DNA of 5,780 nt from positions 1 through 5,780 of the forward strand of contig JAGGTZ010000089.1 in NCBI GenBank assembly GCA_021158805.1, read 5' to 3'. The notes below the pieces were generated by a model that was not told the origin of the DNA, did not search any database, and saw only the letters and a program-made list of their open reading frames with translations. The stretch is from Thermoproteota archaeon (lineage in GTDB: Archaea; Korarchaeota; Korarchaeia; Korarchaeales; Korarchaeaceae). How positions within the stretch are numbered: the first letter of the stretch is position 1; each line of letters begins with the position of its first letter. A program made the position numbers and the translations under genes. Positions 1 to 5,495 of this stretch are shown here, one piece after another.

Positions 1-1125
1 AGGCTATCTGCCATAACATCGACATTCAACATGGGATTCTACCTAGCTACATCTCTCATCGTCCTCTACCTAGCGGACTTGGGAATGTCGGAATTCCTCA
101 TAGGCCTAACGATAACCTTGGCTAGGCTTTCCTACGGGCTAGCCTCGATGTTCTCCGGGGCCATGGCTGATAGGGTGGGGAGGTACTATCCCATGGTCCT
201 CGGCTTCATCCTAGGTGCAGCGTCCATGATCTTCCTGTCCTTGGCCAAGATCCAGTCAATCGCCGCACTCCTAGTGATCTTAACATGGATAGGTTACTCC
301 CTCTACAATCCAGCGGCCCTCGCCCTCGTGTCGGAGGTCTCCAGTAGCACGGCCTTCTCTTACAGCTGGTATTACCTCTTCGTCACTGCCGGCCAGATAG
401 TGGGTCAGGCTCTCTCGGGATTCTTCGTGAAGGTGGGTGGTTATCCCCTAACCTTCATCTCAGGCGGGGCTTTGGGCGTGTTATCGGCCATCATGACTTG
501 GGCTTGGTTCAGGGAGTTAAGATCCTCGAGCGGAATGGAATTGCACATACTTGAAGATCTCGTCACTGGAACTAGAATCCTCCTAAAGAGCAAGTACCTG
601 AGGAATCTAGCGATAGCGCTCTCCCTCCATGGGATAGGATTCTCCATGACTTATACATTCATTCCCTTGGTGGCTAGGCTAGATCAGGGGCTCAGCGAGC
701 CTCAGATAGGCCTCGCCCTATCCATATGGACTGTAGGCAATTTGATCGCGATGGTCCCACTCGGCTGGGTGACTGACAAGATAGGGGGAAGGGAGATGCT
801 CATCTACCACCTAGCCGCTTCCAGTCTAGTCTGGTGGATCTACCCGTTCCTAAGGGGAGATCTCGCTATCTACACGATAATGCTCATCCAAGGATTTGTT
901 GGGGCAATGGATATGCCAGCGAGGAGGCTCCTCCTTGTTGGTATATCGGAGGGTGAGGTAGCGACCGCAATAGGATCCTTAGACTCTATCACATTCTTCT
1001 TCGGATCCCTCGGGAACTTTCTGGCGGGCTACACGTGGTACTGGGGACACTGGGTCCCCTTCGTCATTGGATGTGTCATCAACACGATCGGCATCATACC
1101 GCTCCTAAAGACGGAATTATTGTAG
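1..1125 (+). CDS. Major facilitator superfamily transporter, N-terminus cut by window edge
   Basis: This is a polytopic membrane protein of the MFS, a secondary transporter that moves a small solute across the cytoplasmic membrane; the substrate cannot be told from sequence. The frame is open from base 1 (ten codons precede the first ATG at 31), so the true start is probably just upstream and the ATG at 31 would cut into the first membrane helix. Counting from base 1, the loop between helices 2 and 3 carries GAMADRVGRYY (residues 53-63), the MFS motif A (GxxxDRxGR). The pseudo-repeat copy, GWVTDKIGGR (about 255-264), lies between helices 8 and 9. A charged cytoplasmic loop around residues 171-202 separates the two six-helix halves. 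The visible length of 374 residues is close to a full 12-helix MFS protein. It ends with TAG. No functional partner is visible downstream. Family assignment is secure; function is unknown. Confidence 0.9.
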   Translation, partial: RLSAITSTFNMGFYLATSLIVLYLADLGMSEFLIGLTITLARLSYGLASMFSGAMADRVGRYYPMVLGFILGAASMIFLSLAKIQSIAALLVILTWIGYSLYNPAALALVSEVSSSTAFSYSWYYLFVTAGQIVGQALSGFFVKVGGYPLTFISGGALGVLSAIMTWAWFRELRSSSGMELHILEDLVTGTRILLKSKYLRNLAIALSLHGIGFSMTYTFIPLVARLDQGLSEPQIGLALSIWTVGNLIAMVPLGWVTDKIGGREMLIYHLAASSLVWWIYPFLRGDLAIYTIMLIQGFVGAMDMPARRLLLVGISEGEVATAIGSLDSITFFFGSLGNFLAGYTWYWGHWVPFVIGCVINTIGIIPLLKTELL

Positions 1126-1345
1126 GACGCATTCTGCGCGCATGAGTTCAACGCCAACCACCTCCAGGGTCTCTAGGAGTTGAAGGCAGGATGAGGAGAT
1201 TGAAGGTTAACTAGTGATTATCAATGCGTTGGGGATAGTAATGGAGTAACATATCCCTTGAGTCAGCTCCAACACGATCTATGACTCTATATATGGCCTT
1301 ATTCAAGAAGCGCACAGATCCAACGTCACTTGACCAAAAGCTGAG
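1117..1345 (-). pseudogene. Weak remains of an unrecognised minus-strand gene
   Basis: The stretch between the MFS gene and the elp3 remnant has no long ORF, but two short minus-strand segments read like protein. One runs from a GTG at 1315 to a TAG at 1211 and gives 34 residues, including NKAIYRVIDRVGADSRDMLL and then HYYPQRID. The other, in a different frame, covers about 1117-1185 and reads LQLLETLEVVGVELMRAE before a TAA that overlaps the end of the MFS gene. Together they could be one small helical-domain protein split by frameshifts. I do not recognise the family with any certainty; the IDR(V/I)G...SRD pattern faintly recalls small archaeal regulators. A TATA-like TTTATATT on this strand at about 1355-1362 could once have served it. 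A real 34-residue gene is the alternative. Low confidence. Confidence 0.3.
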
Positions 1346-1825
1346 AGGGGAGAGAATATAAACGAGATAAGGTACAGAGAGGTAGGTCACGCCCTGGCTA
1401 GGGGAGTTAAGCCGAATTACGACTCAGTGAGGTTGGAACGCATAGACTACGAGGCCAGTGGCAGCCACGAGGTGTTTCTGTCCCTAGTGGGTGACAACGA
1501 TGTACTAATGGGTGTGCTCAGATTGAGGAAACCTCGGCGCTAGCTCATCGCTGGGAGGTGGATGAGAGGACAGCCATAGCGAGGGAGATACATGTTTATG
1601 GTCCTCTGGTTCCGGTGGGAGAGCCCTCTAGAGACAGGGCCCAGCACAGGGGGTTCAGGAGGTGGCTCATGTCAGAGGCTGAGAGGATAGCGGTGGAGGA
1701 GCTGGATGCGAGGAGGATGCTGGTCATATCGGGTGTGGGGGCGAGGAACTACTTCAGGAAGCTGTGGGATATGAGCTGATCAGGGGTCCTTCTACGTGGC
1801 TAAGGGCCTCTCCCGATACAAATAA
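1343..1825 (+). pseudogene. elp3: elp3 C-terminal fragment (tRNA U34 modification enzyme), decayed
   Basis: Elp3 is a radical-SAM/GNAT enzyme that makes the carboxymethyl group on wobble uridine of tRNA. Only the last ~150 codons of the usual ~500+ are here; the radical-SAM part is absent and a TGA at 1331 closes the frame upstream. Frame 2 from 1361 reads NEIRYREVGH, then IDYEASGSHEVFLS and VLRLRKP, all Elp3 hallmarks, before TAG at 1541. At about 1532 the homology moves to frame 1: AIAREIHVYGPLVPVGEP, QHRGFRRWL, EAERIAVEEL, VISGVGARNYFRKL, then TGA at 1777. It continues as GYELIRG in frame 3 (1767) and SFYVAKGL in frame 2 (1787), ending with TAA at 1823. That is three frame breaks. The GNAT acetyl-CoA loop, normally QHRGxG, has R at codon 1657-1659, where one G-to-A change would account for it. 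The truncated start, frameshifts and lost glycine together indicate a dead gene rather than recoding. Confidence 0.9.
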
Positions 1826-1833
1826 TTTATATT
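1824..1833 (+). promoter_or_regulatory. TATA box of the ATPase gene
   Basis: AATTTATATT is a good archaeal TATA element. Its centre lies about 33 bp before the ATG at 1862, which would place transcription start within a few bases of the start codon, giving a leaderless or near-leaderless mRNA. It directly follows the last stop of the elp3 remnant. Inferred from spacing and composition only. Confidence 0.6.
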
Positions 1834-1858
1834 CTCATGGGAATATTCTCATGGGAAT
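1831..1858 (+). repeat. Two abutting 14-bp near-palindromic repeats, probable operator
   Basis: ATTCTCATGGGAAT occurs twice with no gap (1831-1844 and 1845-1858). Each copy is itself an imperfect palindrome around CATG: its reverse complement, ATTCCCATGAGAAT, differs at only 2 of 14 positions. The pair overlaps the end of the TATA box and fills the space up to the ATG at 1862. A dimeric regulator bound there would block the transcription machinery, so repression is the natural reading. The 14-bp spacing is about 1.3 helical turns. The regulator is not visible in the window; the ATPase's own winged helix is a candidate for autoregulation, but that is speculation. Confidence 0.65.
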
Positions 1859-1861
1859 ATT

Positions 1862-3121
1862 ATGCTGGTAATAGACAGGTGGGAAGGCGAGGAGATAAAG
1901 AGGAGGAAGGGCTGGCTCCTCCTCTACGGCAGGAGGAAGGTAGGTAAATCCTTTCTGTTACGTCGTCTCACGAAATGGGATGTTTACGCGACGATCACCA
2001 GGTCAAGGGCTGCGCTTGTGGATGGGGAACTGAGACCCGTCGAGGAAGCGATCCGTCTCGTCGTGAAGGTCCTCTCCTCGGGTGGAAAGGCCGTGATAGA
2101 CGAGTTTCAGAGGCTCAATGATGCACATTGGGAGAGACTAGCTGAGGTACACCCGAGTGGAAGGCTGTTCCTTGCAGGATCAAGCTTGGGGATAGTGAGG
2201 AAGGTGTTCGACAGGAGGAGTCCCCTCTTGGGGTTGGTCGAACCCTTCAGACTCGACATAATCTCTTACTCAGACATGCTGGCGAATCTCAGGCCGAAGG
2301 ATAGGGAGGGCTTCATATGGGCCACTCTCATGAGGGATCCCTGGGTGATACCGCTCGCGAGTGATGAGGACCCGGTTCGCTTCTTGGTGGATAGATCATT
2401 CGGGCTCTTCATGTCAGCTCAGGGACTCGTGGGAGAGGTCTTCAGCGAGGAGGAGAGGGTACTCACATCCCTCTACGACTCAATTCTCCTCCTAATGGGG
2501 GAGGGGGTCTGGAGCGCCAGGGAGATGGCGGGGATCCTCAGCTCCAGGGGGCTGCTATCCGGAGGAACTGCCGCAGTTACTGGAATCCTCTCGAGGCTCG
2601 AATCCATGGGATTGGCGATGAAGATACCCCTATGGAAGAGTGGAAGGGCCAAGTACCTTTACCGGCATAGGTCCCCACTGCTGTCAGTCCTCTACTACAT
2701 GGAGGCCAAGTTCGGGGTGAGCGACGGCTACCCGCCCGAAGAGGGTGCGGTCAGGAGCATCTTGGGCAGAGAGGTCCAACTGTCAGTGGGGGAGATGCTG
2801 GCCAGGCGAGAGGGGGCGAGGCTCGCCTACCATGTGTCGCCCGCAAGCGATGTGGATGCAGTCCTCCTGAAGAGGAAAAGGGTCATAGCCGGATATGAGA
2901 TCAAGCTAGGACCTATATCCCGGGAAGAGGCCGAAAAAGCTGTGAGGAGGATGAGGGAACTTGGTGTACCCTACACGGGCCTCGTCAGCTTGACTGAGAG
3001 GCCGCCCGACGTAGGAGACGAGTCTCTAGGCCCGGATGATCTGGTCGAGCTCTCGATAACCCTTAAATCCTCTCCACTCCCGCATGGTGCGGAGTTTTCC
3101 TCAGATGCTCGAACGATCTGA
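1862..3121 (+). CDS. Archaeal AAA-type ATPase with winged helix and PD-(D/E)XK-like C-terminal domain
   Basis: This is an intact 419-residue P-loop ATPase of the archaeal STAND/AAA-like group (ATPase_2 with DUF234-like tail), predicted cytosolic. Members are multicopy in archaea and usually uncharacterised. Visible motifs are Walker A GRRKVGKS (residues 23-30), Walker B KAVIDEFQ (76-83, with D80 and E81), and a sensor-like strand LFLAGSS (102-108). Residues ~215-275 look like a winged helix (SAREMAGILSSRG ... ILSRLESMGL). The C-terminus carries a nuclease-like signature: D330/D332 in ASDVDAVL, then E346 and K348 in GYEIKLG. All core residues seem present, so both ATPase and nuclease folds may be active. 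The start at 1862 is supported by the TATA spacing; ATGs inside the upstream repeats are out of frame. The last ~20 residues look unstructured. It stands alone between pseudogenes with no clear operon partner, which suggests a self-contained accessory or defence-type gene. Function is inferred. Confidence 0.85.
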   Translation: MLVIDRWEGEEIKRRKGWLLLYGRRKVGKSFLLRRLTKWDVYATITRSRAALVDGELRPVEEAIRLVVKVLSSGGKAVIDEFQRLNDAHWERLAEVHPSGRLFLAGSSLGIVRKVFDRRSPLLGLVEPFRLDIISYSDMLANLRPKDREGFIWATLMRDPWVIPLASDEDPVRFLVDRSFGLFMSAQGLVGEVFSEEERVLTSLYDSILLLMGEGVWSAREMAGILSSRGLLSGGTAAVTGILSRLESMGLAMKIPLWKSGRAKYLYRHRSPLLSVLYYMEAKFGVSDGYPPEEGAVRSILGREVQLSVGEMLARREGARLAYHVSPASDVDAVLLKRKRVIAGYEIKLGPISREEAEKAVRRMRELGVPYTGLVSLTERPPDVGDESLGPDDLVELSITLKSSPLPHGAEFSSDARTI

Positions 3122-3144
3122 GATACCCTCGTGGGAAGGCTTCA

Positions 3145-3517
3145 TTATGTTCCACTACTTCCTCTCGCTCCCCCCTTCAACATCACTATCGCTAACACGA
3201 TGATCAGCGTTGCTATCATCAAGATTAACAGGAGCGAAGTTGCCAGTGAAGTGAAGATGTTGATTCCTGGCTCGGTTTCGGAGATCTTGCTGCTAGACAC
3301 GTTCTCCTCAATTTCTATACCTCTGGCCGTGTCAGCAGTATATTCAACTGCTCGCCTTTTCTGACCGATCCCTTAACTGTCTTGTTAAGCTTCTCCCCTA
3401 CTTCCATCCATCTACCTCCCTCGTAAGTTAGGACATTCTCTATCCCACCCCTTATGCGAAATACAGGTACGGAGGGATCAAGGAGCAAGAATAGTGAATT
3501 CGGCGGTTGAATCAGGG
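3145..3517 (-). pseudogene. Frameshifted, truncated C-terminally membrane-anchored protein, possibly transglutaminase-like
   Basis: Two minus-strand frames join into one protein tail. The first, from about 3517 to 3318, reads LIQPPNSLFLLLDPS, VPVFRIRGGIENVL, TYEGGRWMEVGEKL and QLNILLTRPEV, then TAG at 3317-3315. Losing that stop by one missing base near 3318 leads into IEIEENVSSSKISETEPG, a 25-residue hydrophobic helix (FTSLATSLLLILMIATLIIV and on), then a short basic tail ending at TAA 3147-3145. This is the shape of an extracytoplasmic domain held by a C-terminal membrane anchor. The Y-x-GG-R-W motif after a PVFR-like strand recalls the region ahead of transglutaminase-like domains in archaeal surface proteins, but no Cys-His-Asp core is present, so that label is tentative. 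The N-terminus is missing: the frame runs into the oppositely oriented PIN remains at about 3510, which looks like a rearrangement junction. Confidence 0.55.
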
Positions 3518-3753
3518 TTGAAGTAGCTGAAGAGGATGGCGTGCTTCTAGGGAATGGTCTTCCATTAGCAATAGCTATAGAGAAGAGGATACCAGTTATC
3601 GTGTCGAATGACAAGCATCTGAGGGAACTAAATGAGAGCTGGAGAATTAAAAAGCAGTTACGCATAGCGTTGCCAGACTGCTACGTAATATCGGCGGCTG
3701 AGGCCATAGATGTGAGATCATATTCAAGAAGCAGGAAAGCGAACTATAGCTGA
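3511..3753 (+). pseudogene. PIN-domain (VapC-type) remains, apparently two C-terminal halves joined
   Basis: PIN domains are Mg-dependent ribonucleases, often the toxins of VapBC pairs. The frame from 3511 (no start codon, TGA just upstream at 3508; a GTG at 3541 is possible) reads VEVAEEDG, GLPLAIAIEKRIPVIVSNDK and HLRELNESW. This matches the distal part of a PIN domain, helix plus the (S/T)NDxHL acidic motif. Then, in the same frame, comes LRIALPDCYVISAAEAIDV, which resembles the (S/A)LPDCYVIAxAE motif of a different PIN branch. The frame exits to TGA at 3751, but a one-base shift near 3719 gives IFKKQESEL then TAG at 3747, the usual ending of that second branch. The N-terminal catalytic Asp region is missing for both. 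No antitoxin is adjacent. It is best read as a recombined, frameshifted relic; a single divergent PIN protein is the alternative. Confidence 0.55.
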
Positions 3754-3777
3754 GGTGATTACAGGATCTCTTTGCCT

Positions 3778-3784
3778 CTTTTTG
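3778..3784 (+). terminator. T-rich tract after the PIN remnant, possible archaeal terminator
   Basis: TCTTTTT follows the last plus-strand stop by about 25 bp. Archaeal termination often uses pyrimidine or T-rich runs without a hairpin. The run is short and the upstream gene is dead, so this is weak. Confidence 0.2.
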
Positions 3785-3819
3785 CTCTGAGAAATGGAGG
3801 TCAGGGAATATAATTTAAT

Positions 3820-3960
3820 ATCCTCTTCTCTCTGTCCTACTCTAGCTAAAAGCGGACGGGGACAGTAAAGCCCCGTCACTAGCATGTTGCGATCTCTGCC
3901 CGCCTCGGTTGGGCTATTTTCCACTGCATTTAGTGGCTTCACAACTGTATAACCCTTTCG
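3820..3960 (-). pseudogene. Possible IS200/IS605-type TnpB C-terminal tail with hairpins
   Basis: On the minus strand the frame through 3942 reads KPLNAVENSPTEAGRDRNML followed by VTGLYCPRPLLARVG. This Pro/Ala-rich, low-complexity tail, containing TEAG and CPRP-type words, resembles the variable ends of archaeal TnpB proteins. A TAG about 15 codons upstream of the KPLNAVE word closes the frame, and none of the zinc-ribbon or catalytic region of TnpB is present. Two short inverted repeats lie in it: CGGGG/CCCCG around 3855-3875 and GCCC/GGGC around 3899-3915. This fits the structured right end, which in complete elements encodes the guide-like RNA overlapping the tnpB 3' end. The identification rests on tail style, not on a conserved domain, so it may be wrong. 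Confidence 0.3.
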
Positions 3961-3961
3961 T

Positions 3962-4153
3962 ATATTCTCCTTTAGCTATTTTTCATTTTCAAGGCTTTTT
4001 AAGCTCACTTACGTGAAGGTCCTAAGAAAATAGGGCGATATATTTAAGCTAATAAAAAGCTAAGGATATGATATACTTTAGATATCGGTTCTTTTCTGAA
4101 AAATATTAATCAAAAAGTAATATAATATTATTCTCTCATAAGATCGGTTTATC
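3962..4153. other. AT-rich intergenic stretch
   Basis: This stretch of about 190 bp is clearly richer in A and T than the genes to its left. It holds several TATA-like words (around 4036-4044 and 4117-4130), T runs near 3996-4000 and a minor TCAC-tTAC-GTGA inverted repeat at 4005-4016. I see no coding frame or RNA gene in it. Confidence 0.5.
4117..4130 (+). promoter_or_regulatory. TATA-like element upstream of the small membrane ORF
   Basis: GTAATATAATATTA-like sequence is centred about 30 bp before the ATG at 4154. That spacing would give transcription starting at or next to the ATG, the leaderless arrangement also inferred for the ATPase gene. The surroundings are AT-rich, so chance matches are likely. 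Confidence 0.35.
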
Positions 4154-4363
4154 ATGCTGCTAGCTAATATAGGTACGGTTATTAGCAAAGCGACCGTAAC
4201 GCTCCTTATAGCATCACTCAAATTAATTGGTTTTAATTTCTTACAGCAGTATGTTAGTTTAGTATATGCGACAATCTCTATGGTAATACTGCTCAGCTAT
4301 TCAAAACACGTGGGAACTTACTTGCATTTTTCTTCTTTTCTTGTAGCTATCTCACAAGAGTAA
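4154..4363 (+). CDS. Small hypothetical membrane protein
   Basis: This 69-residue ORF is strongly hydrophobic. It has two probable membrane helices, roughly residues 3-27 (LANIGTVISKATVTLLIASL and on) and 31-49 (QQYVSLVYATISMVILLSYS), followed by a short polar and aromatic tail. I do not recognise a family. An ATG with a TATA-like element 30 bp upstream, and no Shine-Dalgarno, fits a leaderless gene. It lies 75 bp before the TauE/SafE permease on the same strand, but that gene appears to have its own promoter. It could be a genuine small membrane protein or a remnant of a larger multi-helix protein, such as the last helices of a flippase-like transporter. AT-rich sequence inflates hydrophobic codons, so a spurious ORF is possible. 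Confidence 0.4.
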   Translation: MLLANIGTVISKATVTLLIASLKLIGFNFLQQYVSLVYATISMVILLSYSKHVGTYLHFSSFLVAISQE

Positions 4364-4402
4364 GGAGGCTTCATCGTATGTTGATGATGTGATTTCATAT
4401 AC

Positions 4403-4411
4403 GTTAAAATT
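4403..4411 (+). promoter_or_regulatory. TATA-like element deciding the TauE/SafE start
   Basis: GTTAAAATT is centred about 32 bp before the ATG at 4439. It supports a leaderless start there rather than at TTG 4427 or ATG 4451; the AAGGAG before 4451 is only 2 bases from the ATG, too close for a normal ribosome binding site. Confidence 0.4.
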
Positions 4412-4438
4412 ATCAACAAACAGATATTGGATAGAGCA

Positions 4439-5203
4439 ATGGAAGGAGAAATGACCCTCGCTATCTTGACATACATTCCCATGGGGTTTGTAGCCCAACT
4501 AATCGATGGAGCTCTTGGGATGGCATATGGAGTTTCTCTAACCTCTTTCCTATTGACATCTGGTCTAGCTCCTTCTGTGGCTAGCGCCAGCGTGCACACA
4601 TCTGAAGTGTTTACAACATTCGTTTCTGGTTTGAGCCACTTTAAAGTAGGAAACATTGATAAGAAGCTTTTCAAGGAGCTTGTAGTTTCTGGTAGTATTT
4701 TCGCCTGTTTTGGCGCTTATCTCCTTGTTAATATTCCCACTTGGTTTATGAAACCCATAGTATCTCTTTACTTGGGTATAATGGGGGTCCTGATTCTTCT
4801 AAGGAGCTTCAATAGAGATCCTCCCACATACAAGTTGAGTAGAAGCATATTAGCAGCAATAGGGGGGTTCCTAGATGCCTTAGGAGGGGGAGGATGGGGC
4901 CCAATTGTAGCATCAACTCTCATAGCTGATGGGGAAGATCCCGCAAAAACCATAGGATCAGTAAACCTAGCTGAATTCTTTGTGACGATCTGCCAATCCC
5001 TAGCCTTCCTCACCATGTTGGGCTTACGGAATCTACAGATTGTTCTAGGTTTAATCATAGGAGGAGTGATAGCTGCACCTCTCGGAGCTATTGCATGCAA
5101 AAAGATCCCCAGAAGGGCTCTAATGTTGCTAGTTAGTGTGTTACTTATTTGCCTATCTGTAAGGGGAGTTATAAGAGGTACCTTACAATTGAATGGTAGG
5201 TGA
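4439..5203 (+). CDS. TauE/SafE family anion exporter/permease
   Basis: This is an intact 254-residue integral membrane protein of the TauE/SafE (sulfite exporter/permease) family, which moves sulfite, sulfonates or related organic anions. The real substrate here is unknown. The two-fold pseudo-repeat is clear. The first half has AQLIDGALGMAYG (residues 19-31), SASVHTSE (49-56) and SHFKVGNID (66-74). The second half has GGFLDALGGGGWGP (142-155) and GSVNLAEFF (173-181). About eight hydrophobic helices can be drawn, ending in ALMLLVSVLLICLSV. I chose ATG 4439 because of the TATA spacing; an in-frame TTG at 4427 would add four residues and ATG 4451 would remove four. Its base composition and codons are richer in A/T than the MFS and ATPase genes, which may indicate a separate origin. 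It is followed almost at once by an oppositely oriented pseudogene. No sulfur-metabolism neighbour is visible. Confidence 0.9.
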   Translation: MEGEMTLAILTYIPMGFVAQLIDGALGMAYGVSLTSFLLTSGLAPSVASASVHTSEVFTTFVSGLSHFKVGNIDKKLFKELVVSGSIFACFGAYLLVNIPTWFMKPIVSLYLGIMGVLILLRSFNRDPPTYKLSRSILAAIGGFLDALGGGGWGPIVASTLIADGEDPAKTIGSVNLAEFFVTICQSLAFLTMLGLRNLQIVLGLIIGGVIAAPLGAIACKKIPRRALMLLVSVLLICLSVRGVIRGTLQLNGR

Positions 5204-5207
5204 TCCC

Positions 5208-5487
5208 TCAGTAGATAGGTATACTCTCCTTAAGCTTGTCGATCTTCCATCCCCTGCTTTTCTTCGAAGTCACAATCCCTTGTATATCTAGTAAATGGTA
5301 CGAATGCCCTAAGAGCGTATCCACCTATCAATATCAGCTTAGGATCTGAAAATGAACTCGTTCTCTCAGCGATCATCTTAAGTAACTTCAATATCTCTCT
5401 TTCACGCCTTTTCATAAGCTCTATAGCTTTAGACAAACTCAATTACCTTGTCTACAGCTTCATCAGCCAACGCCTCCTTTGTAATTC
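5208..5487 (-). pseudogene. Nucleotidyltransferase-fold protein (AbiEii/MNT-like), truncated and frameshifted
   Basis: The frame from a TTG at 5442 reads SKAIELMKRREREILKLLKM, then LILIGGYALRAFVPF and TRYTRDCDF. This is the core of a DNA polymerase beta-type nucleotidyltransferase: hGG, about a dozen residues, then DxD. Such proteins occur as antitoxin/toxin or abortive-infection partners. After DCDF the frame runs only to a TAA at 5236-5234 (past EEKQGMEDRQA). A one-base shift at 5265 restores KKSRGWKIDKLKESIP, the expected continuation, which stops at TGA 5210-5208, so the remaining C-terminal part is lost next to the TauE/SafE gene. Upstream, a second frame (5487-5431) reads EALADEAVDKVIEFV and then TAA; joined by another shift it could be the true N-terminus, or the end of a preceding gene. 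The chance of an active enzyme is small. Confidence 0.6.
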
Positions 5488-5495
5488 ACTACAGG

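Noticed and set aside
441..647. Minus-strand ORF inside the MFS gene
   Set aside because: It is an antisense shadow of a clear transporter frame and has no recognisable motifs.
1526..1560. Programmed frameshift in elp3
   Set aside because: The break lies after AAACC with no strong slippery heptamer, and the gene lacks its N-terminal half and has further breaks downstream, so decay explains it better.
1352..1836. Perfect 11-bp inverted repeat (GAGAATATAAA and TTTATATTCTC) flanking the elp3 remnant
   Set aside because: It suggested terminal repeats of an element, but both arms are AT-rich TATA-like sequence, the match stops sharply at 11 bp and no target duplication is seen. Coincidence is more likely.
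1831..1858. CRISPR or satellite-like tandem repeat
   Set aside because: There are only two copies with no spacer; the promoter position favours an operator.
4318..4674. Minus-strand ORF opposite the start of TauE/SafE
   Set aside because: It is antisense to a well-supported membrane protein frame and has no family features.
4768..5100. Minus-strand ORF opposite the middle of TauE/SafE
   Set aside because: It is an antisense shadow; its Pro-rich runs mirror the Gly-rich motif of the real gene.
5465..5490. AAAGGAGG on the minus strand as a ribosome binding site
   Set aside because: The nearest possible starts give only very short frames, and the intact genes here appear leaderless, so the match is probably chance or a relic.
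5448..5495. TTG start at 5448 for the plus-strand terminal ORF
   Set aside because: The first 16 codons overlap the coding-looking opposite-strand nucleotidyltransferase relic and have a low-complexity Ser/Ala composition, so ATG 5496 or no start at all is more likely.
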